DNA of 64,000 bases from Liolophura sinensis (lineage: Eukaryota; Mollusca; Polyplacophora; Chitonida; Chitonidae): assembly GCF_032854445.1 (NCBI RefSeq), contig NC_088301.1, forward strand, positions 7,684,281-7,748,280. The letters run 5' to 3'. The first letter of the stretch is position 1, and the number at the start of each line of letters is the position of its first letter. Positions 23,701-34,099 of the stretch are shown here, piece after piece. Under the pieces are notes generated by a model. It did not search any database and was not told the origin of the DNA. It saw only the letters and a list, made by a program, of their open reading frames with translations. Both the position numbers and the translations under genes were made by a program.

Positions 23701-26700
23701 ATATGTATTTATAAATCTTTGGCAGGAGTTAGACTTGGAATTTTTCTGGTAGATCTCTTTTTGACTGTTTTAAAGTTGGTTTATATGAGGAAATTTAGGT
23801 CTTTATCATGGACACGTGTTGAATTGATTGCATATGTGACTTTTTTAACTGCATTTGAATCTTGTCAAAGTGTTTGAAACTTGGATAATTTAACCTTAAG
23901 TTGCATTGAACATGCACTTGTACTTTTCAATACTGGGTATTTCTTTGGCATTTGAAAATAGATTTACACTTACATGTAGCTTGTTTAAAGATGCCAGTGA
24001 ATCATATTTAAAGTGTAAGAAAGAAAAAAGTTGTACCTCATTTTGTGTTCATTGTGATCATGTACAGGTTTGGTGTGAAAATTATGTAGTTTTACATGCG
24101 TTAGAGTGAGATTTTCTTGGCGTCATATAGCATGGTGCTAATGTGGTAATAAAATTCACATTGAGCGATGTGATTTTGTGTCAGATGAAATGCATCCCAG
24201 TTGTCTCTGTTGTCTCTACAGGGCATGGTAAGTGTGTGGAGTTCATGAAGAAGTGGAACCTGCCATTGTTGTTGTTGGGAGGCGGTGGCTACACGATCCG
24301 TAACGTTGCCCGGTGCTGGACGTACGAGACCTCAATAGCCTTAGGAGTAGATATAGCCAACGGTAAGACGAATTTTTCCTTGCGACCAGTTTCCTGACCT
24401 TCAGTTTGATAGTGGACTACCATTATATAATGAAATGTACCTGCTGCTGTGTAGCGGTGTCCAGTCTTGTTGAAAAAGTTGTTTTGCTTTGTTTTGTGCA
24501 TACATAAAAGACAGCCAATACTAAGAGTGTTAATTAATTGTACATTGTTATTGTCCCCATAGCAACTAGTTTTAAGTTTTTGTTCACTAACTACAAGTCT
24601 CCAAAGCTACAAAAACAAGTAAATGCTGTTCCATTTTTTGGGATAGCCATATTATGAACCTATAAGTATATCTATGGCCTGTTAGCAAGCCTGGAAATTA
24701 AAACTTATATAGTGCCCTCTGGCAGCTGAAATGCAGGCTTTACAATATTACTCCAGACACAGAAGAGTTCAGTGGCCAACTAACCGATTGTTGCGTTTTT
24801 TTTAACTGATTTCCAGATGTGCTTTAAAGATGCTAAATTCATGGTGACTTTCTTTCCTCCCTTTAACAGAGCTTCCATATAATGATTACTTTGAGTACTA
24901 TGGACCAGACTTCAAGCTCCACATTAGTCCTTCAAACATGGCCAATCAGAACACACAAGAATATTTGGAAAAGTTAAAGTAAGTTATTCTGTTTCCCTTT
25001 CATTACAACTGAAGGATTAATTGCAGTTTTTGTATTAAAATATACTTTTGAACGCCTTATTTTAGTATGCTGTGTTTGAGAATAGTGAGCAGTTCTCAAC
25101 CTCATGCTGTGAGTTCAAGACCAGCTTATGCTGCCTTCCTCTCCGGCCGTACGTGGGAAGGTCTGTCAGCAACCTGCGGATGGTCGTGGGTTTCCCCCGG
25201 GCTCTGTCCGGTTTCCACCCACCATAATGCTGGCCGCCGTCGTATAAGTGAAATATTCTTGAGTACGGCGTAAAACACCAATCAAAAAAAAAAAAAAAAA
25301 ATCAACCTCATGCTCTGTTATTAATAGGCACAGCTAATTGTACATGATGTGCAAAAGTTCCTCAGTTACTTCCCAAAGGTTGATGGTTTACACTGGACAC
25401 TCCAGTTTCATCCGCAGTCTTACAAGTGAAAAATTCTTGAATATGGTCTTATAAACAACTATAAAATAATAGATCAATAACAACATTATCCTGACAAAAT
25501 GTGAATGAAAAAATGAACATCCATATTGATAGAGGCTGTGTTTCTGTATCTTATAGTGAGAACATTGTTAACATGATATTTGTAGAACTCGTCTGTTCGA
25601 GAACCTAAGGATGTTACCACATGCTCCCGGTGTACAAATGCAAGGTAAGAACATGTGGACAGAAAGCATTTTACGCTAATTACAGAGTAATATCAGGAGT
25701 TAAATAAATTGATGAAAATCAATGAATTGATTGACGCTTTTGTGCAAGAAACATTTAAAGTCATTGTTTGCTGCAGTTTACTCATGAATCTACCTGTGTG
25801 CTGTAATTTTACTCATGAATCTACCTGTGTGCTGTAATTTTACTCATGAATCTACCTGTGTGCTGTAATTTTACTCATGAATCTACCTGTGTGCTGTAAT
25901 TTTAAAGACACATTAAAATGAATGCCCCTGTGGATAGAAATTGTTAGTGAATGCTGAAGTGTGAACGAGACTGCGTTCTTGTGGTGAAATGTTTTGATGT
26001 GAAGTATCGATTTTGTAACCTCACTGTACTCTCAGAACAAGTCACATCGGGAAAATGTCCAAACAAAAGATACAGCATTACATTTGTAATCGAGGTGGCT
26101 GAGTGTTTGTTGTTGTTTTGTGCAGCTATTCCAGATGATGCCATACACGAGGACAGTGAGAAGGAAGAGAAGGAGAATGCAGAAGAGAGAATCTCCAGTG
26201 AGTCAGTTTTCATACAAGTTTGTCATATACATGCGTGCATGAGTGCAGCCATTTGATTAGAAATATATACCATGGCAAATGAAAAGGTGACCAACATTGA
26301 GGACGACTTTGCTTGAAACTTAAGTATTGCTTTTAATGACAAGGTAAATTTGTTAGTGGTATTATTTATTGTATTGATGTACGTCAGGATTTGCCGCCTG
26401 ATATATTACTCCAATTGCAGGGTGGGATTGTAGTATTAATCTGAGCATGACATAGCAATACGTGAAAAATTCAATCTTTGCTGCAGTTCGAGCAAGTGAC
26501 AAGAGGATAGCGTGTGAGGAAGAATTCTCTGACAGTGAGGACGAGGGAGAGGGCGGACGTAAGGACAGGCAGACATACAAGCACAAGACAAAGAGACCAC
26601 GGACAGAGGAAGGGGAGAAGAAAGAAGCAGACAAAGGTAAGGTCCAGGTGTAAACTGAGACAGAGATAAGTGAGACTGGCAAAGGTGGGACATAGGTGTA

Positions 26701-29128
26701 AGCTGAGACAGAGAAAAGTGAGACTGGCAAAGGTGAACACATGTGTAAGTTGAGACAGATAAGTGAGACAGAAAGAGACAGGCAAAGGTGGGACACAGGT
26801 CTATGCTGAAACAGAGATAAGTGAGGCACATGTGTAAGCCGAGACATAGGTTAGTGAGACAGATAGAGACTGGCAAAGGTGGGACACGTGTATAATGAAA
26901 CTTACGGACAGAGACTGATGAGCAGGACAGAATGAGGGAGATAAAAGTGGCACACAGGTGTGAAAAGACAGAAATAAGACTGAGACCCAAAAGTGAGACT
27001 CAGGTGTAGGCTGAGACAAATAAGCAAGACATAATGAGGGAGGTAAAAGTGGGACACGTGTGAACAGACAGAAATAAGGTTAGTCACATGTGTTATGCGA
27101 CAGAGATAAGTGAGACACAGGTATGACTTCAGTGTGGTGGAGACTGATAAGTGAGGTAGAAAGGGTGAGATATGGGCATGGGTCAGATTTTGACTGAATA
27201 CAAATTAGAGATGAACCAAAATGTTAAAATGATGAGTTTGGCTTAAATAACACAAGATGTTACACTTAGACACGAGTGCTCTGATTGTGTGCGACAAGAC
27301 TGTAAGGAAGGTGATTAGTTGTGGAATGTACATGTTTTCCTGGGTTCACGTGTGTGTGTGTGTGGTGTGGATATGTGAAACTGTGATGTTTACCCTGGCA
27401 TTTCAGACAAGGACGAGAAGAAAGAGCCTAAGAAAGAACCCATGGAGGACTCTGGCAAAGAATCCAAACCAGTTGAGAAGAGGTAAGTTTGTCAGATCTT
27501 TAGTCAGTTATGTAGTCATAAAGGATGCTTTTGTGAATCTTCACATGCTGCATGATTCCCAGGAAATTGAAAACTGTCTGTAAAGATCCATTGTGACGTG
27601 CATAACAGAATAACTAGTGGAACAGTTGCAAAATACCCTGATGGATGACCTACATGTATGTCGAGGGACAGGAGGCACAGGCTAAATGATAGGTTGTCAG
27701 CAGTTTGACAAGTCTGAAGTTGAAGAAATTCATAAACTGTCATTTTGTCCAAAGTGCTCACCCAAATGTACTCTTTGTGTTGACATTTTTATGTAATTAT
27801 ATCCCCTACATATGTGGAGCTTTTTGATATGGTAAATGTGGAGCTTTTGGAAGGTTTCTGAAATGGCAATTGTATGACTTCTTCCTGCTCAGGTTTTAGT
27901 TGAAGATAAAGTATGAACTCGACGTCAGTTCTGGTGACAAAACTATTTCTTTTTGTTTCTTCACTCACTTTATCTGGCTTTTCTTTTTCAATGCACGACA
28001 CAGCACTGCACTTTGTTTGGACTGAAATATGAATTCCTTCCACAGCATTGTTTTAATGTCTTTTATCACCCTGTTCAGTATTTTACTTGTATTTACAGCA
28101 CCTTGTTCAAATAATCCAGGAAATTTTAAACAGCAGTTTTGTATGTTCAATTAAAGTTATTCCATTTATATACTTTTCTTAATCAGCGTATTTGCTGTTG
28201 TTCTTCTCCCAAAATAGTGCAAATTGAGTACATATTTGTCTTGTTGCTCTGTGACTATCAAGCTCTTGATCGACCAGGCCTAATGTTGGAATCCAGTTTA
28301 TACTGTTTCGGCAGCTATCTGGTGAAGGGCAGTGGTTCATTCTAATCTCTCCCTCCCAGGGACATTACTGCAGTCATCTGTGGACAAATTCTTTAGTTTG
28401 GTTGGCATAAACCACTAGTTAATTACATGAATAAATAAATATATGTGCTTTACTGCCCTTAGGCATTAAATGTATTTAATTATTTTTTTGATTATTGTTT
28501 TGCGTCATACTCAAGACTCCTAGGGTCTTAGAGAGGTTATTATATAATGCAGGTACACCTCCTCATCTGCCAGGTTAAAGCTCTTCCTGACCTTCTGAAC
28601 AAAATTGGATGGTTATCACAACTGTTTAAGATTGCTATGCTATGCATTGTTTCTTAGTTTCTAATCTTTTGTTTTCCAGTGCTGAGGAGAAACCAACAGA
28701 TGCTCCAGAAAAGAAAGGTATGCCTAAAGGGTCCATGAAAGGCAACTGTAAAATGAATATTATGGAAATAAAAAATTAGGCCAAAAAATATCAGCCCTAT
28801 TTTATGCATATTTTCTGTCACTGGTGGGAAGTGTTTGGATATATATCATCATGATGGACTTCAGTAGGACCAGATTAGCTGCACCTGAGTTTGCTTTACA
28901 CATAATCCCACTCACTTGACTACCTTGTAATCAAATTATTCTTGATTATGTCGAAAAACTAGTCATAAATAAATAAATATTTTGACAGTATGTTGGTCTT
29001 CGAAGTCTGTCATTGAACAACTGGTTTTTGTTTCAGAATCAGCAGTAACACCCAAGCCTGAAACAGCAGCTCCTGATACAACAGAGGAGAGCAAAAAACC
29101 TGATGAAGAGACAAAGATGGAGCATTAA
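16522..29128 (+). CDS. HDAC1: Class I histone deacetylase, HDAC1/2 orthologue, complete
   Basis: Exons: 16522-16570, 17664-17776, 18453-18570, 18889-18963, 19638-19776, 20599-20740, 22716-22808, 23206-23314, 24222-24362, 24870-24978, 25586-25644, 26126-26197, 26487-26636, 27407-27482, 28680-28717, 29037-29128 (stop 29126-29128). The 1575 coding bases give 524 residues; vertebrate HDAC1/2 have about 482-488. Numbering matches human HDAC1 through the catalytic core: His140-His141 (GGLHHAKK), Asp176 and His178 ([10 protein letters not shown]), Asp264 ([14 protein letters not shown]), Tyr303 (GGGGYTIRN). This is the Zn-dependent deacetylase of the nuclear Sin3, NuRD and CoREST complexes. Exons 7-8 occur twice around an assembly gap; the right-hand copies are used here because the left exon 8 is frameshifted. 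Confidence 0.97.
19955..20265 (+). repeat. Dispersed repeat family B, HDAC1 intron copy
   Basis: 'cctgggtcaagtcacgcctgag', 'gtatcagtataatggct', 'cttgcctttggtaagt' and 'gtggaaatctgccctgcaa' are shared, in order, with 58070-58360. Parts recur reversed near 47200-47400 and 47805-47880. I recognise no coding capacity; a MITE or SINE-like non-autonomous element is possible. Confidence 0.75.
20370..20505 (+). repeat. Diverged tRNA-derived SINE (family A) in HDAC1 intron 5
   Basis: Retains the 3' half: a degenerate 'cctggctcttgcccattatcctcccaccatggcgctggccgtcg' segment, then 'gtgaaatattcttgagcag' and 'gtaaaacaccaatcaaataa' followed by (aaat)n. The tRNA-like head is lost or unrecognisable. Confidence 0.75.
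20758..21966. repeat. Left member of ~1.2 kb direct duplication flanking the N gap
   Basis: Begins 'gctcgatctcagctcatgtg' and ends 'ccagaaatatgtgt' exactly at the gap. The right member spans 22167-23394, begins exactly at the other side of the gap and ends at the same sequence. Lengths are 1209 and 1228 bases. Differences are SNPs and small indels, for example a 12-base block 'tttatctttatg' present only on the right near 23029-23043. Confidence 0.95.
21296..21886 (+). pseudogene. Left duplicate of HDAC1 exons 7-8, frameshifted (probable assembly artefact)
   Basis: Exon 7 copy 21296-21388 is identical in coding sense to 22716-22808. The exon 8 copy 21776-21886 is 111 bases against 109 in the right copy: an extra G in 'cggaggcag' and an extra C in 'gggcctg' break the reading frame from Gly262 onward, just before the Zn ligand Asp264. 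The copies are embedded in about 1.2 kb of near-identical flank that runs into the N gap. I read this as the unmerged end of one contig (other haplotype or low-quality end), not as a true exon duplication. Confidence 0.85.
21967..22166. other. Assembly gap, exactly 200 N
   Basis: A round-number N run, so a placeholder and not a measured length. Because both sides carry the same sequence end to end, the true genomic gap is probably negative (overlap). Open frames that cross this block are meaningless. Confidence 0.99.
22167..23394. repeat. Right member of ~1.2 kb direct duplication flanking the N gap
   Basis: Matches 20758-21966 over its whole length with haplotype-level differences. It carries the intact exon 7 (22716-22808) and intact exon 8 (23206-23314) of HDAC1, then continues past the point where the left member stops, into the intron leading to exon 9. 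Confidence 0.95.
22716..24978 (+). CDS. HDAC1: HDAC1 exons 7-10: second half of catalytic domain
   Basis: Exon 7 (22716-22808) encodes [19 protein letters not shown]; exon 8 (23206-23314) [20 protein letters not shown] with Asp264; exon 9 (24222-24362) [14 protein letters not shown] and the [17 protein letters not shown] loop with Tyr303; exon 10 (24870-24978) [20 protein letters not shown]. The '[18 protein letters not shown]' residues include the inositol-phosphate-contacting lysine known for class I HDACs (GKGKYY). Phases: 0 at 22808, 1 at 23314, 1 at 24362, 2 at 24978. Confidence 0.95.
25098..25303 (+). repeat. tRNA-derived SINE (family A) in HDAC1 intron 10
   Basis: Starts near 'ctcatgctgtgagttcaaga', which contains a B-box-like 'gagttcaaga', continues through the conserved central part ('ggtctgtcagcaacctgcgg', 'ccaccataatgctggccgcc'), and ends 'gtaaaacaccaatcaaaaaa' with a poly(A). 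It is truncated at the 5' (A-box) end. Confidence 0.9.
25586..29128 (+). CDS. HDAC1: HDAC1 exons 11-16: end of fold and charged C-terminal tail
   Basis: Exon 11 encodes [19 protein letters not shown]. Exons 12-13 encode an acidic stretch and [20 protein letters not shown], which keeps the paired serines that are CK2 sites in vertebrate HDAC1 (Ser421/Ser423). Exons 13-16 add a long Lys/Glu/Pro tail ([20 protein letters not shown], then [14 protein letters not shown]) ending KMEH. The tail accounts for the 36-42 extra residues relative to vertebrate proteins. KRPR-type basic clusters may serve as nuclear localisation signals. Phases join cleanly: 1 at 25644, 26197 and 26636, 2 at 27482, 1 at 28717. 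Confidence 0.94.
25770..25905. repeat. 31-bp tandem repeat, four copies
   Basis: Unit 'ctgtaattttactcatgaat' plus 'ctacctgtgtg' starts at 25801, 25832, 25863 and (partial) 25894, with a slightly different copy at about 25771. It lies in the HDAC1 intron before exon 12. The copies are almost identical, so the array is young. Confidence 0.95.
26650..27145. repeat. ~47-bp minisatellite in HDAC1 intron 13
   Basis: About ten degenerate copies of a unit like 'ctgagacagagataagtgag' plus 'actggcaaaggtgggacaca' plus 'ggtgtaag'. Read on the minus strand it yields long Leu/Ser/Val/Cys-rich open frames of up to 184 residues, which are repeat artefacts. Confidence 0.85.
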
Positions 29129-29880
29129 TCAGGGACATAAGTAATGTCCACCTTCTTTATTCACAGTCAAAGATGTCCTCATGAGCAGTGAACTCCAGCT
29201 GAAAGCAGGATAAAACAAGGGCAGATAACTCCTTAAGAAGTGTGCACTGCAGTCGGTTTTAGAGCCAGACACCTTTGATCTGAACTGCTAGCACTCATAA
29301 TATTTATTGACATTTCTTGCCCCTCTATTTTAGAATGAATTCACCCAGATGTCATTTTCCTACAAGGTTTTGAATTATATTCCATGGATTAACCACCAAA
29401 TGAACACGGAATAAACTCTCCCTTTTTCCATGGTCTTTTTTCTGATTCTTCAGGATCTCAACTTGATTTGGTTTTGTCTACTACAGCAAAAACATGATGT
29501 TCAGAAATTTTCCATAGGTAGGCAAGTGCCTTACAGAGACAGAAAGGATTGTCACCAGCTCATTTTGTATTTTCAACGTTTTTAAATTTCATTTTCTCCC
29601 ACTGTTTTGAATCCATTTTTATATCATTGCATGTCATATGCAAGTAAAAAGATATACCCACGGTCATATCAACATTGTATATATATATATATCTTGCGAT
29701 GAAACATAGACCTCTAAAGACACTATTATTTCTCATTAAGTGTTTGTGAGGGCCTGCCAAACAATATGACATGATGATTTAACTGTAATGCAACTAGATT
29801 GTGTAATTATAGCATTGCATGTAGTCTGTGCATTTGTATGTAGAACGTGTGCCTCGGCATTGTCATCCAATAAAATATTT
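29129..29880 (+). other. HDAC1 3' UTR
   Basis: Non-coding, AT-rich sequence from the HDAC1 stop to an AATAAA at 29869-29874. It contains a short (TA)n tract near 29676-29692. Polyadenylation is expected 10-30 bases after the signal. Confidence 0.7.
29869..29874 (+). terminator. Candidate poly(A) signal of HDAC1
   Basis: Canonical AATAAA about 740 bases after the stop, within 'tgtcatccaataaaatattt'. No closer canonical signal was seen apart from 'gaataaactc' at about 29409. Confidence 0.55.
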
Positions 29881-30074
29881 CATCATACTCATTTGTATTG
29901 GTCTGTATTTTAATTCGTATGGTAATGATCGAGGGCTTTCAGTGGTTTAAGGTGTGATGTATTAAAGACTGCAATTCGTTAAGTCTATCTGTTAATGTTT
30001 CGCTCAGCTGCTGAGTTGTAATTTGGTGTTCTACCACGCGTGTGATTGATTTGTATTGAATGGTGCGCTGAAGA

Positions 30075-30350
30075 GTTTTTCACTTGCATGTGTATGGTGG
30101 AGAGTTGGGTTTGCGTAGGAAACAGGTCGACTCCTCAAAGCCATTTTCACTTGTATGTGTATGGTGGGGCATTGGGTTTGTGTGGGAAACGGGCCTACTC
30201 CACAAAGCCATTTTCACTTGCATATGTATGGTGGGGCATTGGGTTTGTGTGGGAAACGGGCCGACTCCACAAAGCCATTTTCACTTGCATATGTGTGGTG
30301 GGGCATTGGGTTTGTGCAGGAAAAGGGGCAGTTCCACAAAGCCATTTCTG
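30075..30350. repeat. 67-bp minisatellite, four copies
   Basis: 'cacttg' starts units at 30081, 30148, 30215 and 30282, an exact 67-bp period. The unit reads 'cacttgcatatgtatggtgg', 'ggcattgggtttgtgtggga', then 'aacgggccgactccacaaagccattt'. Because 67 is not a multiple of three, each unit is read in a new frame, and the unit is stop-free in all three plus frames. No coding role is supported. Confidence 0.95.
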
Positions 30351-31144
30351 ACTTAAATCAACATTTGAAGCCTCTTTACAACGTGTATATGTAGTTTTTT
30401 CATTTTGGCAGTAGAAATTTGGATACTTTTTGTCTGTAACTAATACTGATGAGGTAGACAAAATTTTAATTTCTAAAGCCTAAAAATAAGCTTTATGATT
30501 GTATTTCAGTTTCTGACACAAAGCCAGTCAGAAATGGCCTTACGGAATCAGCCTCTGCAATGATTAAACGTACTACTTTTGCCTGCTGCAGAACAGACCA
30601 GGAACTGGATTTGAGAAGACCTCATGGGTAAAATCCATTGGTCAGGCCTCTAATGAAATACATTATTGTCAAATACATGAAGTATTCTTCAGTTTGGTAT
30701 AAAACAGTTCAGATAACATGTGGCTGGTTTACCCTGGTTGGTGATATTGTTTTACCCTGGATGGTGATGTTTGCTTAGATACACTTGGATGTGATGTGAG
30801 CTTTACTAGGTGAATGAAATTCTCCTGTGTTCTCATTTAGCAGTCAACTGTCCATGTAATGCCTGCATTGACTCCAAGAATAACAACCAATGGCAAGGCA
30901 TTAAGAGTTAATCAAGGTAAGGAAAAGTACATATCACTGTAGTGTCAACACTTGTGATGTCTCCTTTCAGTTCATTTTATTGGTGTTTTTATGCCATACT
31001 TTTATGAATATTTAACTTATACTCCATCAAGGCTTTCTTAACAGCGGACAGAACTTGGCACCAGTAGTACAGGGAATGGGGTTTCAGTCCCCCCTCCCCC
31101 TGGCAGGCCCCACAGACTGTACAGTCCCTATACTACTGCACCAA

Positions 31145-31745
31145 ATTTGTTTTTTGAATATTGTGCTAGCGCTACATTCGTTATTCAAATCTTTAATAAC
31201 ATGCTGGCAATACAGAAATTAGCATGACTTTCGTTTTTTGATTTATTATTTATTTGACGTGTTTTACGCCATACTGGCTTATACGAGGACAACCACCATT
31301 ATGGTGGGTGGAAGAAACCAACAACCATTCACAGGTTACTCACCACCCTTTCGTTACCTGAACACTGACTATCGCGCTAGCAAGACATACATTATTGGAA
31401 TCTTACATAATGTGCAGGCAGAATTGAATTTAGGAATAAACTCATTTTTTTGTCATTTGAATAACTAATATGGTGCTAGCACATTTTTCGATATTCAGGC
31501 CTTCAGTGGTTTGCTTTCTCAGATATGGTGCCAGCACGTTTTTCGTTATTTGCATCTTAAATAAAATCTTTACACATTGGTGCAAGCACTTTTTTGTTAA
31601 TGGGATCTAAAATATGACGTTTTCCTGAATATAGCGTGTTTTTGTTATTCAGGGCTTCAGTAATATGTTGGCTCGAAAATGGTGCTAGCAGATTTTCAGC
31701 AACATGCATGCCTGAATATGGTGCCAGCATGTTTTTCGTCATTTC
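31145..31745. repeat. Decayed 'ggtgctagcac...ttttcgttatt' array, left block
   Basis: 'atggtgctagca' or 'atggtgccagca' followed by 'tttttcgttatt' and 'caggcttcagt' recurs about seven times at irregular spacing. A related block lies at 33270-33680. A partial reversed SINE interrupts it at about 31240-31370. Confidence 0.6.
31240..31370 (-). repeat. Partial SINE (family A), reversed
   Basis: 'tttattatttatttgacgtg', 'ttttacgccatact', 'ccaccattatggtgggtgga', 'caaccattcacaggttactc': the reverse complement of the SINE 3' part, degenerate. Confidence 0.6.
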
Positions 31746-31898
31746 GCTCTCAGGCCTCAGAGTCTGCCTATAATCGCTATATTTTCCAGATCCTCTTACA
31801 TGTTTTCAAAACATCAGATATTTCTGCAAATAGGCAGCTCAAAACTAGCTATCAATGACAAGCTTCTTACGCTTTTTGCCTTGTCAGTACCACAAGGT

Positions 31899-32068
31899 AC
31901 ACATACATGTAGGCTACATAGGGAGCTCATGCCATACCCTTAACATACATGTAGGCTACATAGGGAGCTTATGCCACACCCTGGACATACATGTAGGCTA
32001 CATAGGGAGCTCATGCCATACCCTTGACATACATGTAGGCTACATAGGGAGCTCATGCCACAAAATTT
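31899..32068. repeat. 42-bp tandem repeat, four copies
   Basis: 'acatacatgtaggctacata' starts at 31901, 31943, 31985 and 32027, an exact 42-bp period; the rest of the unit is 'gggagctcatgccatacccttg'. The period keeps a 14-residue repeat in frame, but there is no start context, no splice signal and no known domain, so it is not called as a gene. Confidence 0.95.
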
Positions 32069-33269
32069 TTCAATTGTTTTTGCCATATATTTCACATCTT
32101 CCTTAAAACCATGCTCCTTGTTTTTCATGTGTCCTTCAATACATTTTAACCCAAATTCAACACAGATAGTCAGACGTTCCTGTCTGGCGGAAACCCAAGC
32201 CTATCAGCTACTTAGTGGTAGCATATGCCATACCCTGAGTGTCTACATTAGAGACCAGTTATTGGAAAACAATGATAAACAGAATGTTAGGGGTGGTCTA
32301 TGTATCTCAAAAAGTACTGAATGTTGTACTTGTATATATTACTGATGCTCTGTGTGCATATTAATTACATTAACTTACCAAATTCACGACTTCAGTACTT
32401 TATGAACTGAGCTGAGGTTTGGCATTCATGTCTCCCTAAGAGCAAGCTCTTTGGTAGCCTTGGCACCAAATCGAAGTTTTTATTCATGCAAATGAAGAGA
32501 TAGGGATTTTTAAGGGAATGGCATGGGAGACAAATAAAAAAAACAGAAATTTTGATGGGCCTTTGTATTACCTTAAACAAAAAATTTTGATGATTTTGCA
32601 TTCGTCTCTTGCAGGCAAGCTCATTGGTGCCACCACATCTCATAATATTGCTTTCAAATCTGGATGTTTTTACATACATGTATTCCAAGTGTCATGATAC
32701 ATGTACCTTACTGTTACACTTGGGATTAAGGCGTCTATGTTAATCCCAGGTTAGACTAATTTCATTCTTGTGACAGTATGTTTTGGGGGATAACTGTTCA
32801 TAACAAAGCAATAATTCACCAAAGGTGTGAACAGTATGTGAACTTTCTTCTCATTTCAGGATAAATGCAGGTATGTGTAAGTCCTGCTGGTCACGGTGGT
32901 GGTGTTGATGTGTATAGTAGTACATGTACTATGTCATCCAGATGGTTCAATCCTGGATGTCTTCATTCATACCCTCACTGTTTACGGGACTCTGGTGACA
33001 ATACGTGGTTGAGTACAGACGGAGTGCATATCTGTACATCACATAATGCACAAACTTGGGCAAGTTCACCAGTTTACCAGATTCATTAATCCACATGACT
33101 GACTACTGTTGTATTACTGAAAAATTCTTCAGTGTAGTGTTATACAACAATGAAATATATAATACATGATCCATCAGTCACAGAATTATGTCTGGAATTT
33201 CTGATATAAAGCTATCTTTTAAGTAAAAAATTACAATATTTTTTATTAAAAACCTCCTATATTTTGCGG

Positions 33270-33685
33270 AGAGGGCAGCGGTCTTCAGTAATGCGCTGGC
33301 TCAAATATGGTGCTAGGGCAATATTCTTTCTTTGAATAACAAAAAACGAATATGGTGCTAACTTCTATATTGCCAGCACTTTACTGAAGATCTGAATAAC
33401 AAGAAGTGTCATGGAAAAAATGTGAGTGAACTTCTTGTTTCACGTACTAGAATCATATTCGAGATACTGGAGGTACGAGTTCAAATGGTGAACACGGTGC
33501 TAAATTCTCTACGTCCAGCAGGTCATTTGTGATCTGAATGTTGAATTTGGTGGTAGCGCAGTATTGGCTATTCAAAAAATGAATAGGGTGCCAACTTCTG
33601 TATTGCCACCAAGTTATTTGCGATTCTAATAACAAATATCGTGCCAGCATTTCATTCGTTATTCAAATCATGAAAAGCGAATCTG
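33270..33685. repeat. Decayed 'ggtgctagc' array, right block
   Basis: Shares 'cttcagtaatgcgctggctc' and 'aatatggtgctag' with 31660-31690 and carries further 'gaatatggtgctaactt', 'attgccagcac' and 'gtgccagcatttcattcgtt' motifs. Same orientation as the left block, separated from it by about 1.5 kb. Confidence 0.6.
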
Positions 33686-34099
33686 GTGCTAACTTCCAGT
33701 TAGGAAAGGAAACTTTTGATTTTGTGCACAGGCGTTTCCCCTATTATCTAAACATGTGCATGCTGAAGTTTAATTACTATCAAGTAACTGTTTTCATAAC
33801 TCCTCCCGTTCAGATACTTAGTGCAATAATGGATTTTCATGTACACAGACTTTGTCCATGCTACAACTCCTGCTTAATAATAATGAGTCTGATTATCATT
33901 CTTATATTCATTTTCTTTTCTTGGAAATGTTGGGGGGATGGTTGGGGGGTAAATTGGACATCCACATCCTAGTTTTCACTTGCCCAGGAACTAGTTAGCA
34001 CGTTTTAAATGCACTTTCTGATAGGGCAGGGTATCATGTTATAATCCGTCGTCTATAAATCCCCTTAACATTGCAAATGTCAAATGGTCTCAGCTGATA

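Noticed and set aside
25770-25905. Regular 31-bp repeats considered as a CRISPR array
   Set aside because: Units are contiguous with no spacers, and the locus is an animal intron.
26362-27087. Overlapping minus-strand open frames up to 184 residues, rich in Leu/Ser/Val/Cys
   Set aside because: They are translations of the ~47-bp minisatellite in HDAC1 intron 13; no splice signals or domain, and the plus strand holds the conserved HDAC1 exon 13.
31855-32106. 83-residue frame with a 14-residue repeat (YIGSSCHTLDIHVG)
   Set aside because: The 42-bp DNA repeat alone explains it; no supporting gene structure.
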